Numbered from the stretch's first letter, positions 6,200 to 15,099 are shown. The stretch is DNA of 31,125 nucleotides from Bacilli bacterium (GCA_900758495.1 CAAERO010000038.1:1-31125), one strand, 5' to 3'. The notes: generated by a model not told the origin, from the sequence alone. A program made the numbers and translations.

Positions 6200-9096
6200 T
6201 GTTCTCCTCCTATTTCTTCTATTTGACTAACAATCATTTGAATTTGATCATATCTTTTTTCTACTCTGCCCACTATTTTATAAAGATGTCCCTTCTTCAA
6301 GTCTATATTATTCCAAATTTTAGGAAAGAAGGTATAATCAACATTTCCTGTTTCATCACTACACTTAACAAAAGCCATTTTCTCACCTTTTTTAGTAGTT
6401 ATTTCTTTAATAGTTTCTACTAACACAACAGTAGTCACTAATTTATTAAAGTATTTATTTAATTGTTCTAAAGAAATACAGTTAGCAATGTTTCCTTTAT
6501 AACTAGTAGCAGGATGATTGCTTATATAAAAACCAAATAAGGTCTTTTCTTGTTCTAATAATAAATAATCATCAAATTCATCTACGATTTCAATATCTGG
6601 TATCAAAACTAAACTAGGGTCTAAATCTTTAACTAATTCGCCATAATTATATAAAGAATCTAGATTCATTATTAATGTTCGTTTGTTATATTTAAAGTTT
6701 CTAAAACAATCGGCTAGTATCAAGGTTTCTAGTTGTTTTTTTGTTAATCCTTCTTTTACTAATTCTCTAACAGCTACAAAGATATCAGTAAATTTCTCTT
6801 TTCTTGCTTTAATAACAGTTCTTGAAACACTAACACCAATTCCCCTAATAGTAGAAAAGGGAAAGACTATTTTACCATTTAAAACTTTAAAAGCTTCTTC
6901 GCTTTCATTTATTTCTGGTTTTACAACTTCAATTTTAACACTTCTAACTTCACTTATATATTCGTTTAGTTTACTTTCTACACCAATAACATTTGTCAAT
7001 AAATTAGTATAAAAATAAAGTGGATAATGAACTTTTAAATAAGCCATTTTATAGGCAATCATTGAGTAGGCTACTGCATGACTTCTATTAAAACCATAAC
7101 CAGCAAACTTTAGAATTTGAGCAAACAATTCTTTTGAGATAGTTTCATTCTTTCCTAGTTCTTTAGCTTTACGTAAAAATCTTTCTTCTTCTTTTGCTAA
7201 AACATCTTTTTTCTTTTTACTTATTGCTCTTCTTAGAATATCTGCCTCTCCTAAAGAGTAACCTGCATAAGAACTAACTGTTTGCATTACTTGCTCCTGG
7301 TAAATCATAATGCCATAAGTATTTTTTAAAATAGGTTCTAGACAGTCATCTAAATAAGTTACTATCTCTTTTCCTTCTTTTCTTTTAATATAAGTATCAA
7401 TATTAGCCGCAGGTCCTGGTCTAAATAGTGCTATAGCTGCAACAATATCTTCAAAATTAGCAGGTTTTAAATCTCTTAAGAATTTACGCATTCCACTAGA
7501 TTCAAATTGAAAGATACCTGTTGTGAAGGCCTTACTAAATAATTGATAACAATGTGAATCATTAAGAGGAATATCGTAAAATGAAATCTTTATTCCTTGA
7601 AACTTTTCAATATCTTTTAAGATATTCATAATTAAAGTAAGATTTTTAATTCCTAGAAAGTCCATCTTTAAAAGTCCTAGTTCTTCTAAATAATTCATAG
7701 AATAACTAGTTAAGTACATACCATCACTCATAGTAAGAGGTAATACTTCATCAAGGTCTTTCTGACACATTATTATTCCAGCCGCGTGGGTTCCAATCTG
7801 ACGTGGAAAACCTTCTAATCTACTTGCTATTAAATAAACACTTTTAAGTCCTTCGTCATTATTTATTTCATTTTTGAATAATTTGTCATTTTGATAATAG
7901 TAGTTCAATGTTTCTTTACTAATTGGTGGAATGAAGGCATTTAAATGATCTATTTTATAATTTGGTATTTTTAAAACTCTTGCTACATCTCTCAAGACTT
8001 GCTTAGCAGAAAGAGTTGAGAAAGTAACTATTCCAGCAACTTTCTTTTCACCATACTTTTCTTTGACATAATTAATGACATCTTCTCGGTACATATCTGG
8101 TAAGTCAGTATCAATATCTGGCATACTAACTCGCTCTGGATTTAAAAATCGTTCAAATAGTAAATTATATTTTAAAGGGTCTATTTCTGTTATTCCTAAG
8201 GAATAAGCTACTAAACTACCAGCAGCACTTCCCCTACCTGGTCCTACTAAGATATTATTTTTCTTAGCATATAAGATAAAGTCATATACTACTAAAAAGT
8301 AATTAGAAAAGCCCATTTTTTTAATAATAGATAATTCATAGATTAGTCGGTCAGAATAATTTTTTAAAACATTACCTTTTAAACGTTTAGTTAAACCTTT
8401 AATAGCTAATTCTTTTAAATAAGTATCAGCATCTAAATCATTAGGACATTTATAAATAGGTAGTAATAGTTTTGATTTAGGAAAAGTAATATTACATTTA
8501 TTAATTATTTCTAAGCAAGTTTTATCACTAACAAATTCTTTATCAGTTAAGTCATATTGCATTTCATCATAAACACTTTTACCATCACGTATTAAATATA
8601 GGTATTTTAGATAATCCATCTCTTTTTTGTTCTTATATAAGCATTCTCTTAAAAACACAACTTTTTCCGTTAATTCTAAAGCTTTAGTTTTTTCTTCTTC
8701 CGTTTTATATCCTAGATATATTAAAGGAGCAGTTATTTCTTTTAGTAATTCTCTACTTTCATAGGGAAGACAGATAATAAGTTCATCGTGATAATTATTT
8801 AAGTCAACAAGTTCTACTTTTTTAGTATTAGCAAGAGTTGATAATTTGATTAAATGCAAATACCCAGTATAACTCTTAGCATAACAAATAACTATTTTAT
8901 CTGCTATTTTTAATTCTAGACCAATAACAGGTTTTATTCCCTTTAAATTACATTTTTTAATAAACTCCATTGTTCCATACATAGTACTATCAGTAATAAC
9001 AGCATAATCATTACCATTATCAATATTTAAATTGATAATGTCATCTATTGATAAAAGACTAGATAACAAGGAATAATAACTTTTAACGTATAACAT
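6196..9096 (-). CDS. dnaE: DNA polymerase III alpha subunit, DnaE type
   Basis: Replicative C-family polymerase. ATG at 9096 follows AAAGGAG. At 966 residues it is shorter than E. coli DnaE (about 1160). Order: PHP domain (about 1-200), palm and thumb with GPGRGSAAGSLVAYSLG (285-301) and the catalytic PDIDTDLPD (D327, D329), fingers with FQFESSGM and GIMIYQEQ, tandem HhH region, and a C-terminal OB domain. The PHP start (VKSYYSLLSSLLSIDD) lacks the usual histidine and DG metal ligands, so proofreading by this domain is unlikely. No polC is in the window; many Bacillota use both. First gene of the operon dnaE-DUF5680-lspA-rluD. Confidence 0.96.
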   Translation of the reverse strand: MLYVKSYYSLLSSLLSIDDIINLNIDNGNDYAVITDSTMYGTMEFIKKCNLKGIKPVIGLELKIADKIVICYAKSYTGYLHLIKLSTLANTKKVELVDLNNYHDELIICLPYESRELLKEITAPLIYLGYKTEEEKTKALELTEKVVFLRECLYKNKKEMDYLKYLYLIRDGKSVYDEMQYDLTDKEFVSDKTCLEIINKCNITFPKSKLLLPIYKCPNDLDADTYLKELAIKGLTKRLKGNVLKNYSDRLIYELSIIKKMGFSNYFLVVYDFILYAKKNNILVGPGRGSAAGSLVAYSLGITEIDPLKYNLLFERFLNPERVSMPDIDTDLPDMYREDVINYVKEKYGEKKVAGIVTFSTLSAKQVLRDVARVLKIPNYKIDHLNAFIPPISKETLNYYYQNDKLFKNEINNDEGLKSVYLIASRLEGFPRQIGTHAAGIIMCQKDLDEVLPLTMSDGMYLTSYSMNYLEELGLLKMDFLGIKNLTLIMNILKDIEKFQGIKISFYDIPLNDSHCYQLFSKAFTTGIFQFESSGMRKFLRDLKPANFEDIVAAIALFRPGPAANIDTYIKRKEGKEIVTYLDDCLEPILKNTYGIMIYQEQVMQTVSSYAGYSLGEADILRRAISKKKKDVLAKEEERFLRKAKELGKNETISKELFAQILKFAGYGFNRSHAVAYSMIAYKMAYLKVHYPLYFYTNLLTNVIGVESKLNEYISEVRSVKIEVVKPEINESEEAFKVLNGKIVFPFSTIRGIGVSVSRTVIKARKEKFTDIFVAVRELVKEGLTKKQLETLILADCFRNFKYNKRTLIMNLDSLYNYGELVKDLDPSLVLIPDIEIVDEFDDYLLLEQEKTLFGFYISNHPATSYKGNIANCISLEQLNKYFNKLVTTVVLVETIKEITTKKGEKMAFVKCSDETGNVDYTFFPKIWNNIDLKKGHLYKIVGRVEKRYDQIQMIVSQIEEIGGEQ

Positions 9097-9179
9097 AAAT
9101 TCTACTCCTTTCTAAATATCACTATATCATATTTTTGTTCGAAAAACTACTAATTTTTCATATTTTTCCTAATAATAAT

Positions 9180-9208
9180 TTGACTTTAGTAGTTATCTAT
9201 GGTAAAGT
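9180..9208 (+). promoter_or_regulatory. Sigma-A-type promoter of rpmB
   Basis: TTGACT (9180-9185), a 17-bp spacer, then TAAAGT (9203-9208). The predicted start is near 9215, about 30 nt upstream of the rpmB ATG. Confidence 0.8.
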
Positions 9209-9243
9209 TAATAAGCAGAACGAGAAATAAAGGAGGAGAAATT

Positions 9244-9438
9244 ATGGCAATTAAAGTTACTAATAAGAAACCTTTAACAGGAAATAAAAGATCGCATGCT
9301 TTAAACGCTACTAAAAAGCAACAAAAACCTAACTTACAAGTAGTAACATTAGATGATGGTACTAGAGTTAGAATGAGTACTCGTGAAATTAGAAATATGC
9401 GTAAACAACAAGAAGTTGTTACTGAAGAAGCAGCCTAA
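9244..9438 (+). CDS. rpmB: 50S ribosomal protein bL28
   Basis: Large-subunit protein of 64 residues. MAIKVTNKKPLTGNKRSHALNATK and the later LDDGTRVRMSTREIRNMRK are typical bL28 sequence. The ATG at 9244 is preferred over an upstream in-frame start because AAAGGAGGAG lies 5-6 nt before it. Only plus-strand gene in this part of the window, monocistronic, with its own promoter and a terminator shared with trmL. The N-terminal CxxC zinc ligands of some bL28 proteins are absent, so this is the zinc-free form. Confidence 0.95.
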   Translation: MAIKVTNKKPLTGNKRSHALNATKKQQKPNLQVVTLDDGTRVRMSTREIRNMRKQQEVVTEEAA

Positions 9439-9475
9439 AAAAGAGATAAATTTCAAAAGTTTATCTCTTTTTATT
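9439..9475. terminator. Bidirectional terminator between rpmB and trmL
   Basis: Stem AAAAGAGATAAA (9439-9450) and TTTATCTCTTTT (9460-9471), 12 bp perfect with a 9-nt loop. T-runs on both strands let it serve convergent rpmB and trmL; its right end overlaps the first base of the trmL stop region. Confidence 0.88.
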
Positions 9476-9977
9476 TTTCTAAATAATCAGCACCTTTATG
9501 TGGTTCTTCAAATAATAAGTTGTTAAAGTTTTGCTGTCTTAAAGCTTCATAAATAACAACTGCTACACTATTACTAACATTTAATGCTCTAACATTATCA
9601 CTCATTGGTATTCTAAGACAATGATCTAAATCATCTTTTAATATTTCTTTGGGAATGCCAGTAGATTCTTTTCCAAAGATGAAATAATGATCAGCATTAG
9701 TGTCACTATAATCAAAACTAGTGTGTGGTTTTCTTCCATATCTAGTTAGGTAGTAGTAAATACCTTTATTTTTCCTTTTAAATTCTTCAAAGTCATTATA
9801 TTCTTCATAATTTAATTTATCAATATAGTTAACACCACTTCTTTTCAAGTGATTATCATCTAAGACAAAACCATATGGTTTGATTAAATGTAGTTTTGTA
9901 TTAGTAGCAACACAAGTACGCATTATATTACCTGTATTTTGAGGTATTTCTGGTTCAAATAAAACAATATGATTCAT
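9471..9977 (-). CDS. trmL: tRNA (cytidine/uridine-34-2'-O)-methyltransferase TrmL
   Basis: SPOUT-fold enzyme that methylates the wobble ribose of certain leucine tRNAs. The 168-residue length is typical. Signatures: HIVLFEPEIPQNTGNIMRTC at the N-terminus, and the knotted SAM site with FGKESTGIP, RIPMSDNVRALNVSNSVAVVIYEALRQ. The ATG lies 1 nt after the stop of the membrane thioredoxin-like gene, so the two share a transcript. Confidence 0.94.
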   Translation of the reverse strand: MNHIVLFEPEIPQNTGNIMRTCVATNTKLHLIKPYGFVLDDNHLKRSGVNYIDKLNYEEYNDFEEFKRKNKGIYYYLTRYGRKPHTSFDYSDTNADHYFIFGKESTGIPKEILKDDLDHCLRIPMSDNVRALNVSNSVAVVIYEALRQQNFNNLLFEEPHKGADYLEK

Positions 9978-9978
9978 A

Positions 9979-10482
9979 TTAAATACCTACCCTATATTTT
10001 TTTATGAACTTGATAGTTTCTTCTACGGTTAATTTAGTAGCTTCTCCTTCACCTAGATAAGATACTATTTTTCCATTTTCAAAAGCTAAAAATAAAGGTG
10101 TATTATTAATATTAGAACTCATTCCATAGTTAGCAAAAATACTATTTATATAATTTTCTTTATTAGCAACGCCTTGCAAATCAATATAAGTTATAGAGTC
10201 TTGAAGACCATTCTTTAATAATTCTTTTTTCAAGTTAGTATCAAAACTACGACAAGCAGGATCATTTGCAACACACATATAAACAACACCATCAGGATTT
10301 TCTAAAACAAAATGGTCAAGTTCTTCAGTATTAATTTCTGATACAATATTTCTCAATACAGGAATAGTTGTTTTATAGTTTTGATAAGTACTATACCAAC
10401 TAGCAGCATATAAAACCACTACAATCACTACTAAATAAATAATTGCTAAAGTTACATAATTTTTCTTCTTTTTCTTAAACAT
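9979..10482 (-). CDS. Membrane-anchored thioredoxin-like protein
   Basis: ATG at 10482 follows GAGGTGGAGC; an in-frame start at 10515 is upstream of this site and less likely. The 167-residue protein has a lysine-rich start, one membrane helix (about 10-28) and an outer or luminal domain with a thioredoxin-like pattern: strand GVVYMC, cysteines C70 and C77, strand SITYIDLQG, and a cis-proline-like TPLFLAFENGKIVSYLGEG. The two cysteines are six residues apart rather than CxxC, so classical disulfide exchange is uncertain. It may be a divergent thiol-disulfide or chaperone-like protein. Co-transcribed with trmL, a pairing that suggests no shared function. Confidence 0.65.
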   Translation of the reverse strand: MFKKKKKNYVTLAIIYLVVIVVVLYAASWYSTYQNYKTTIPVLRNIVSEINTEELDHFVLENPDGVVYMCVANDPACRSFDTNLKKELLKNGLQDSITYIDLQGVANKENYINSIFANYGMSSNINNTPLFLAFENGKIVSYLGEGEATKLTVEETIKFIKKYRVGI

Positions 10483-10700
10483 TTGCTCCACCTCTTTATA
10501 TTTCAATTCTACCATAATTTTTGAACTTTGAAAATGATTAGTAAAAGAAAATATCTACTTTAATAAACAACTTATATGAGAAGATACATCTTCATCTTTT
10601 GTTTTAAATTTAATGTTTATATATTACACTAACAAAACTAGACGAATTAAATCTATCAAATAAATACCTTTACATAAATTATAAAAGGAAGGTGAAGTTT

Positions 10701-10877
10701 ATGAATTATAGAGTTAACAACAACGAACGTGGATTGTTTCCTTTTGTAATTGGTGGTGCTTTAGGTTATGGAATTGGTGCTTATGGTAGACCTAATTATC
10801 AATTTTATTCAATGTATTATCCACCTGTTTATTATCAGCCATATCCTATTTATAATTATCCATACTATAGACGATAA
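10701..10877 (+). CDS. Small Tyr/Gly-rich protein, 58 aa
   Basis: ATG at 10701 lies 8 nt after AAGG; a GTG six bases earlier is too close to that site. The product has a basic polar start, a glycine-rich hydrophobic segment FPFVIGGALGYGIGAYG (about 16-32), and a tail dominated by Tyr and Pro (YPPVYYQPYPIYNYPYYRR). Composition recalls small spore-coat or envelope-associated proteins of Bacillota, but no family can be named. It is monocistronic and followed by a clear terminator. Whether this organism sporulates cannot be judged from this window. Confidence 0.7.
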   Translation: MNYRVNNNERGLFPFVIGGALGYGIGAYGRPNYQFYSMYYPPVYYQPYPIYNYPYYRR

Positions 10878-10905
10878 AAAGCTGTCAATTGACAACTTTT
10901 TTTCT
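10874..10905. terminator. Bidirectional terminator between the 58-aa gene and the M18 peptidase
   Basis: Inverted repeat AAAAAGCTGTCAA/TTGACAACTTTTT around the TGTCAATTGACA palindrome. A T-run on the plus strand and the complementary A-run give T-rich tails in both directions. Confidence 0.85.
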
Positions 10906-10906
10906 T

Positions 10907-12265
10907 TTAAGCTTCTTCTAAGAAGGCAATATAACCTTTATAGGATTCATATAAATCAAGCTTACTAGTGATTTCGTATGGAGCGTGCATACTAAGTACT
11001 GGCAAGCCACAATCGATTACTTCAACATTGTAATTGGCTAAGATATAAGCGATTGTTCCTCCACCGCCTTGATCAACTTTACCCAACTCACCAAATTGAT
11101 AAGTAATGTTATTATTGTCCATTATATTTCTAAGCATTGCAACAAATTCAGCATTAGCATCGTTACTACCACCTTTGCCTCCTGAACCAGTGTATTTGCA
11201 AAATGCTAAACCTCCTCCTAGATAAGCTTCATTATTTTTATTACTAGCACTTTTATATAGTGGGTCATATGCTGCTGTTACATCACAAGATAACATCTTA
11301 GAGTTAGATAATACTTTACGATAGATTCCTTCTTTCTCATCTAGTAATAAGCAAATATCTGCAACAGTATTAACAAAGAAATGTGAATCCATTCCTGTAG
11401 AACCCATACTACCAATTTCTTCTTTATCAGTAAAGATAACACAAGTTGTTTTTCTTGGATTAGTTACTTTTAACATAGCTTCTAAACAAGCATAAGAGCA
11501 AGACCTATCATCTTGACCATACCCCATCACCATACTGCGGTCAAGTCCTAAATCTCTCGCAGGAAAAGCAGGTACTACTTCTAATTCACTAGAAATGAAA
11601 TCTTCTTCTGAAATACCATATTTATCTTTTAGTATTGCTAAGATATTCTTCTTAACTGCTTCTTTTTCTTCGCCTTTTAAACTTTTACTTCCTACTAAGA
11701 CATCTAAGTCTTCACCAGTTACTACTAGAGAAGCAGTCTTTTTCATTTGATCTTTTGCTAGATGAATCAATAAATCAGTGATACCTAATACAGGGTCAGT
11801 TAAATCTTCACCAATATTTATTTTAATCTTACTACCATCTTTTTTAATAACAACACCATGAAGTGCTAAAGGAATAGTAACCCATTGATATTTTTTAATA
11901 CCACCATAGTAATGCGTATCAAGATAAGCTAAGTTTTCTTCTTCATATAAAGGGTGAAGCTTTAAATCAAGTCTTGGTGAATCAATATGAGCTCCTAAGA
12001 TATTGATACCTTTTTTGATGTTTTCTTCTCCTATTACAAATAATGCTACTGATTTACCACGATTACATAGATAAACTTTATCTCCTTTTGTTAAAGAAGT
12101 AACATCATCTAAATTTTTAAACCCTGCCTCCTCTGCTCTTGCAGTGATGTAGCTAGCACATTCTCTTTCTGTTTTACAACTAGTAATAAACTCTTTATAA
12201 GTATTACCTAGTTCCATTAAATCATTAAGTTCTTTTTCATTATATTTATCCCAATTATTTTTCAT
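10907..12265 (-). CDS. M18-family zinc aminopeptidase
   Basis: Cytoplasmic dinuclear-zinc exopeptidase, family usually prefers acidic N-terminal residues (aspartyl aminopeptidase). Length 452 fits. Metal-site motifs are all present: GAHIDSPRLDLK (H93), GYGQDDRSCSY, TDKEEIGSMGSTG with the catalytic glutamates, and the C-terminal LSMHAPYEITSKLD. ATG at 12265 follows GGAGG. An extended -10-like TGTTATACT lies about 30 nt upstream on the minus strand, so it probably has its own promoter divergent from the dacA-like gene. Clostridial homologues are called apeA. Confidence 0.93.
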   Translation of the reverse strand: MKNNWDKYNEKELNDLMELGNTYKEFITSCKTERECASYITARAEEAGFKNLDDVTSLTKGDKVYLCNRGKSVALFVIGEENIKKGINILGAHIDSPRLDLKLHPLYEEENLAYLDTHYYGGIKKYQWVTIPLALHGVVIKKDGSKIKINIGEDLTDPVLGITDLLIHLAKDQMKKTASLVVTGEDLDVLVGSKSLKGEEKEAVKKNILAILKDKYGISEEDFISSELEVVPAFPARDLGLDRSMVMGYGQDDRSCSYACLEAMLKVTNPRKTTCVIFTDKEEIGSMGSTGMDSHFFVNTVADICLLLDEKEGIYRKVLSNSKMLSCDVTAAYDPLYKSASNKNNEAYLGGGLAFCKYTGSGGKGGSNDANAEFVAMLRNIMDNNNITYQFGELGKVDQGGGGTIAYILANYNVEVIDCGLPVLSMHAPYEITSKLDLYESYKGYIAFLEEA

Positions 12266-12329
12266 ATATATCCTCCACTATTAGTATAACAGAATAGTAA
12301 AAAAATAATAAAGAAGTTATTAACATATT

Positions 12330-12358
12330 TTGACATAATAAGCTTTAACTGGTATTAA
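12330..12358 (+). promoter_or_regulatory. Sigma-A-type promoter of the D,D-carboxypeptidase gene
   Basis: Consensus TTGACA (12330-12335), 17-bp spacer, TATTAA (12353-12358). Predicted start near 12365, giving a leader of about 35 nt. Confidence 0.85.
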
Positions 12359-12398
12359 TCTTTTTTTAAAGACATATTTTGTTTATAGGTGATACCTT

Positions 12399-13454
12399 TT
12401 GAAAAAGTTTTTATTAGTACTTAGTCTTTTAACTATTATTTTTCCTTTGTATACTAAAGCTAGTGACACTGCTAGAAGTTCTATTGTTATGGATATAAAT
12501 AGTGGTAGAGTTTTATATGAGAAGAATGCGAATGAGAAGAGATTGATTGCTTCTACTACGAAAATTATGACTGTTCTTCTTGCTCTTGAGTCTGGTAAGT
12601 TAAATAAGATGGTAGAAGCAAAAGAAGAGATATTAAAGATGTATGGAACTAGTATTTATCTTAGTTTGCATGAAAAAATGAGACTAGAAGACTTAGTTTA
12701 TGGATTATTACTTAGAAGTGGTAATGATGCAGCGGTAGTAATTGCTACTTACCTATCAGGTAGTGAAAAAACTTTTGTTAAAGAAATGAATAAGAAAGCA
12801 AAAGAAATTGGAATGCTTAATACTACTTTTCAAAATGCCCATGGTTTAGATGAAGAGACCCAAAACTATTCTACAGCATATGATATGGCACTTTTATCTA
12901 GTTATGTTTATAAGAATTTTAAAAAATACCGTACTATTACTAAAACTTATAAATATCAGGTACAAACTAAAGAAAAAAGTTATCTTTGGTATAATCGAAA
13001 TAAACTTTTAAAGTCTTATGAATATTGTACTGGTGGAAAAAATGGTTATACTCCTAGTGCTGGTAAAACTTTAGTAACTACTGCTAGCAAGGATGGATTA
13101 AATCTAACTGTTGTAACACTAAAAGATGGTGATGAATATAACACTCATAAAGAATTATATGAGTTAATGTTTAATAAGTATAAGTCTTATAAGTTAATTG
13201 ATAAAGATAGTTTTAATATTGACAATAAGAAGTTAAAAGATAAAGTCTATATTAATAAGAGTTTTACTTATCCTCTTACTGAGGAAGAAAAAAATCATAT
13301 TGAAATAAAAACGAAAGTAGATACTAATATTAAAAAAGGAAAGATTGGTTATATGAGTATTAAACTTTATAATAAAGAAATTGGTAACATTAAAATCTAT
13401 TTAAAAGAAAAAAAGAGCCAGAAGAAAAAGCTCTTTGGATCTCTAAATCGTTAG
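12399..13454 (+). CDS. D-alanyl-D-alanine carboxypeptidase (PBP5/DacA family)
   Basis: Trims the terminal D-Ala of peptidoglycan stem peptides outside the membrane. The start is TTG at 12399: it follows a GGTGAT site and begins a proper signal peptide (KKFLLVLSLLTIIFPLYTKA), and no ATG is placed to do so. Active-site motifs: S52-T-T-K55, SGN (107-109) and GGKNG (K214-N-G), where the usual KTG has Asn for Thr. The C-terminal domain from about 255 is short, ending in a lysine-rich tail without a clear amphipathic membrane helix. Gene family includes dacA, dacB and dacF; paralogue cannot be fixed. Peptidoglycan synthesis is implied, so the cell is walled. Confidence 0.92.
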   Translation: MKKFLLVLSLLTIIFPLYTKASDTARSSIVMDINSGRVLYEKNANEKRLIASTTKIMTVLLALESGKLNKMVEAKEEILKMYGTSIYLSLHEKMRLEDLVYGLLLRSGNDAAVVIATYLSGSEKTFVKEMNKKAKEIGMLNTTFQNAHGLDEETQNYSTAYDMALLSSYVYKNFKKYRTITKTYKYQVQTKEKSYLWYNRNKLLKSYEYCTGGKNGYTPSAGKTLVTTASKDGLNLTVVTLKDGDEYNTHKELYELMFNKYKSYKLIDKDSFNIDNKKLKDKVYINKSFTYPLTEEEKNHIEIKTKVDTNIKKGKIGYMSIKLYNKEIGNIKIYLKEKKSQKKKLFGSLNR

Positions 13455-13464
13455 CAAGCTAAAT

Positions 13465-14037
13465 TTATATATTTCTAGAAATATCTGCAATTGATGTAAA
13501 TTTAAAAGCCTTTAGTCCTATTTCATTAGCAGCAATAACATTTTTTTCTTTATCATCAAAAGATACAGTTTCTTCTTTATTCAAATTATATTTATCAAGT
13601 ATTAGGTTATAAATGCCATAATCTAGTTTTAGTAAATGTTCTTGATAGGAATATATTCCTCCACTAAAAATGTCATCTAAATTAATAACACTATTTATAT
13701 AATTGAAACTGTCTTCTGTTATATTTGTTAATAAAAACAATCTATAACCTTTCTTTTTTAGACTTTTTATGTATTCAAAATTATTTTTCATCAATGGATA
13801 TGATTTACTTAAATTATCTTTTTCTAAAATATATTTAATAATCGTAAATTCTTTATTATCTTTAAAACCATTTATATAATCTTGAACATTTATTTCTCCT
13901 AATAAACACTTTTTGAATGTTTTACCATAAGTTATTTTATAGATATAGTCACAATTTTTACCTAATAACTTTTCAATATTTTCTTTACTATCATCAAAAA
14001 GTATACCGCCAACATCTAATATAATATTCTTAACCAT
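13465..14037 (-). CDS. HAD-like hydrolase, subfamily IA type, atypical
   Basis: The 190-residue product has the HAD layout: motif I KNIILDVGGILFDD with nucleophile D8, a helical cap, motif II FLLTNIT, a motif III region with LKLDYGIYNLILDKY, and motif IV SFDDKEKNVIAANEIGLKAF. As in the YihX/epoxide-hydrolase-like branch the second motif I Asp is Gly. Motif III reads KLDYGIY where KPDPxIY is usual. Likely a phosphatase or dehalogenase-fold enzyme with unknown substrate. It converges on the carboxypeptidase gene with only 10 bp between stops. Confidence 0.8.
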   Translation of the reverse strand: MVKNIILDVGGILFDDSKENIEKLLGKNCDYIYKITYGKTFKKCLLGEINVQDYINGFKDNKEFTIIKYILEKDNLSKSYPLMKNNFEYIKSLKKKGYRLFLLTNITEDSFNYINSVINLDDIFSGGIYSYQEHLLKLDYGIYNLILDKYNLNKEETVSFDDKEKNVIAANEIGLKAFKFTSIADISRNI

Positions 14038-14074
14038 AAACTTCTTCCTCTCAATGTATAGGAGTCATCTTTTG

Positions 14075-14110
14075 AAAAGTTATTCCAGTGTACTGGAATA
14101 ACTTTTTTTA
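14075..14110. terminator. Strong hairpin terminator
   Basis: AAAAGTTATTCCAG (14075-14088) pairs with CTGGAATAACTTTT (14093-14106), 14 bp perfect around a 4-nt loop. The plus strand continues as a seven-T run, while the minus strand has only TTTTC. On minus it would end the metallophosphoesterase transcript. Confidence 0.8.
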
Positions 14111-14124
14111 CATAACAATAGAAA

Positions 14125-15030
14125 TTATGAATTAATTTGATTAAGTCTAATTAGATTAATAGCTGGTCTATCACAAAATCTAAAGTCGTAAACATTAACT
14201 CCTACACCACTAGTAATATAAAATTTAGTATTGTTAATTTCATAATAATCATCTTTATATTTCTTAGCTCCTTCTCTAGTTAACAAACTACCAAGCAAGG
14301 GAAGTCTTACTTCTCCTAAGTGAGAATGTCCAGCAAATGCTAAATCGATATTACTATATCTTGCTAAAACATCATCTAAAGAATCTGGTTTATGTGTCAT
14401 TAAGATAGAATAAATATTATCATTTTTTCCTTCACTGCTATAATAAGCTAGTAAAGTATCTAAATTTTCATTATCACTATTAAGTCCCATCAAAAGAATA
14501 GCATCATCTTTTTGATAGATTAAATCATAACTATTGTCTAAAATGGTAAAACCAACATCATTTAAGATAGTTTTTGTTTCTTCTATATCAGTTTCTCCTA
14601 ATACTGCATATTTTAAACTACTAGATGACAATTTCTTTAACTCTTTAGTTAATTCTTCTCTTTTTTTAGAATCAATACTTTCACCATTTAACAAATCACC
14701 TGTAAAAAGTAATAAATCTGGTTTACTTCTATTTATCAAGTTAACGGTTTCTTTTACCATTTCGATAGAAGAATCATGTAAATCCGAAAATGTCACTATT
14801 TTATAACCGTGAAAAGAAGTAGTTATCTTACTACTTTCTACTCTATCTTCTTTTACTAACATTTTAACTGTTCCAATTTTTGTGACATACAAAAAGAAAG
14901 AAAAAGAAGCTACTAACATAATAATAATTATGAGAACAATTCTTTTGATAATCTTTATTTGATGCTCTTTTTCTTCATCTTTAATTATTTCTAATTGTTT
15001 CTCCTTATTTAGCTCGCTTCTTTTATCCAT
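14125..15030 (-). CDS. Membrane-anchored metallophosphoesterase-like protein
   Basis: 301 residues: charged cytoplasmic N-terminus, one membrane helix (about 30-50), then an external calcineurin-like domain resembling the YkuE/YpbG-type envelope phosphoesterases. Motifs: FSDLHDSS (D83, H85), LFTGDLL (D112), THKPDS and FAGHSHLGEVRLP. The third motif, normally GNH(D/E), is GETD (145-148), so the Asn metal ligand and catalytic His are missing. It may have reduced or altered activity. It begins about 70 nt after smc and may be co-transcribed with it; a strong hairpin follows. Confidence 0.85.
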   Translation of the reverse strand: MDKRSELNKEKQLEIIKDEEKEHQIKIIKRIVLIIIIMLVASFSFFLYVTKIGTVKMLVKEDRVESSKITTSFHGYKIVTFSDLHDSSIEMVKETVNLINRSKPDLLLFTGDLLNGESIDSKKREELTKELKKLSSSSLKYAVLGETDIEETKTILNDVGFTILDNSYDLIYQKDDAILLMGLNSDNENLDTLLAYYSSEGKNDNIYSILMTHKPDSLDDVLARYSNIDLAFAGHSHLGEVRLPLLGSLLTREGAKKYKDDYYEINNTKFYITSGVGVNVYDFRFCDRPAINLIRLNQINS

Positions 15031-15099
15031 AATATCATACCCTTTTCTAAATTATATCAAGAAAATCTCTTTTCGTACACTTAATTTTCCTATAATCTT

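Noticed and set aside
10768..10968. Second plus-strand frame of 66 codons overlapping the 58-aa gene
   Set aside because: It is out of frame with the ribosome site, runs through the terminator hairpin and into the end of the M18 peptidase.
13412..13436. Hairpin AAAGAGC/GCTCTTT at the end of the carboxypeptidase gene as terminator
   Set aside because: It lies inside the coding region and has no T-run after it.
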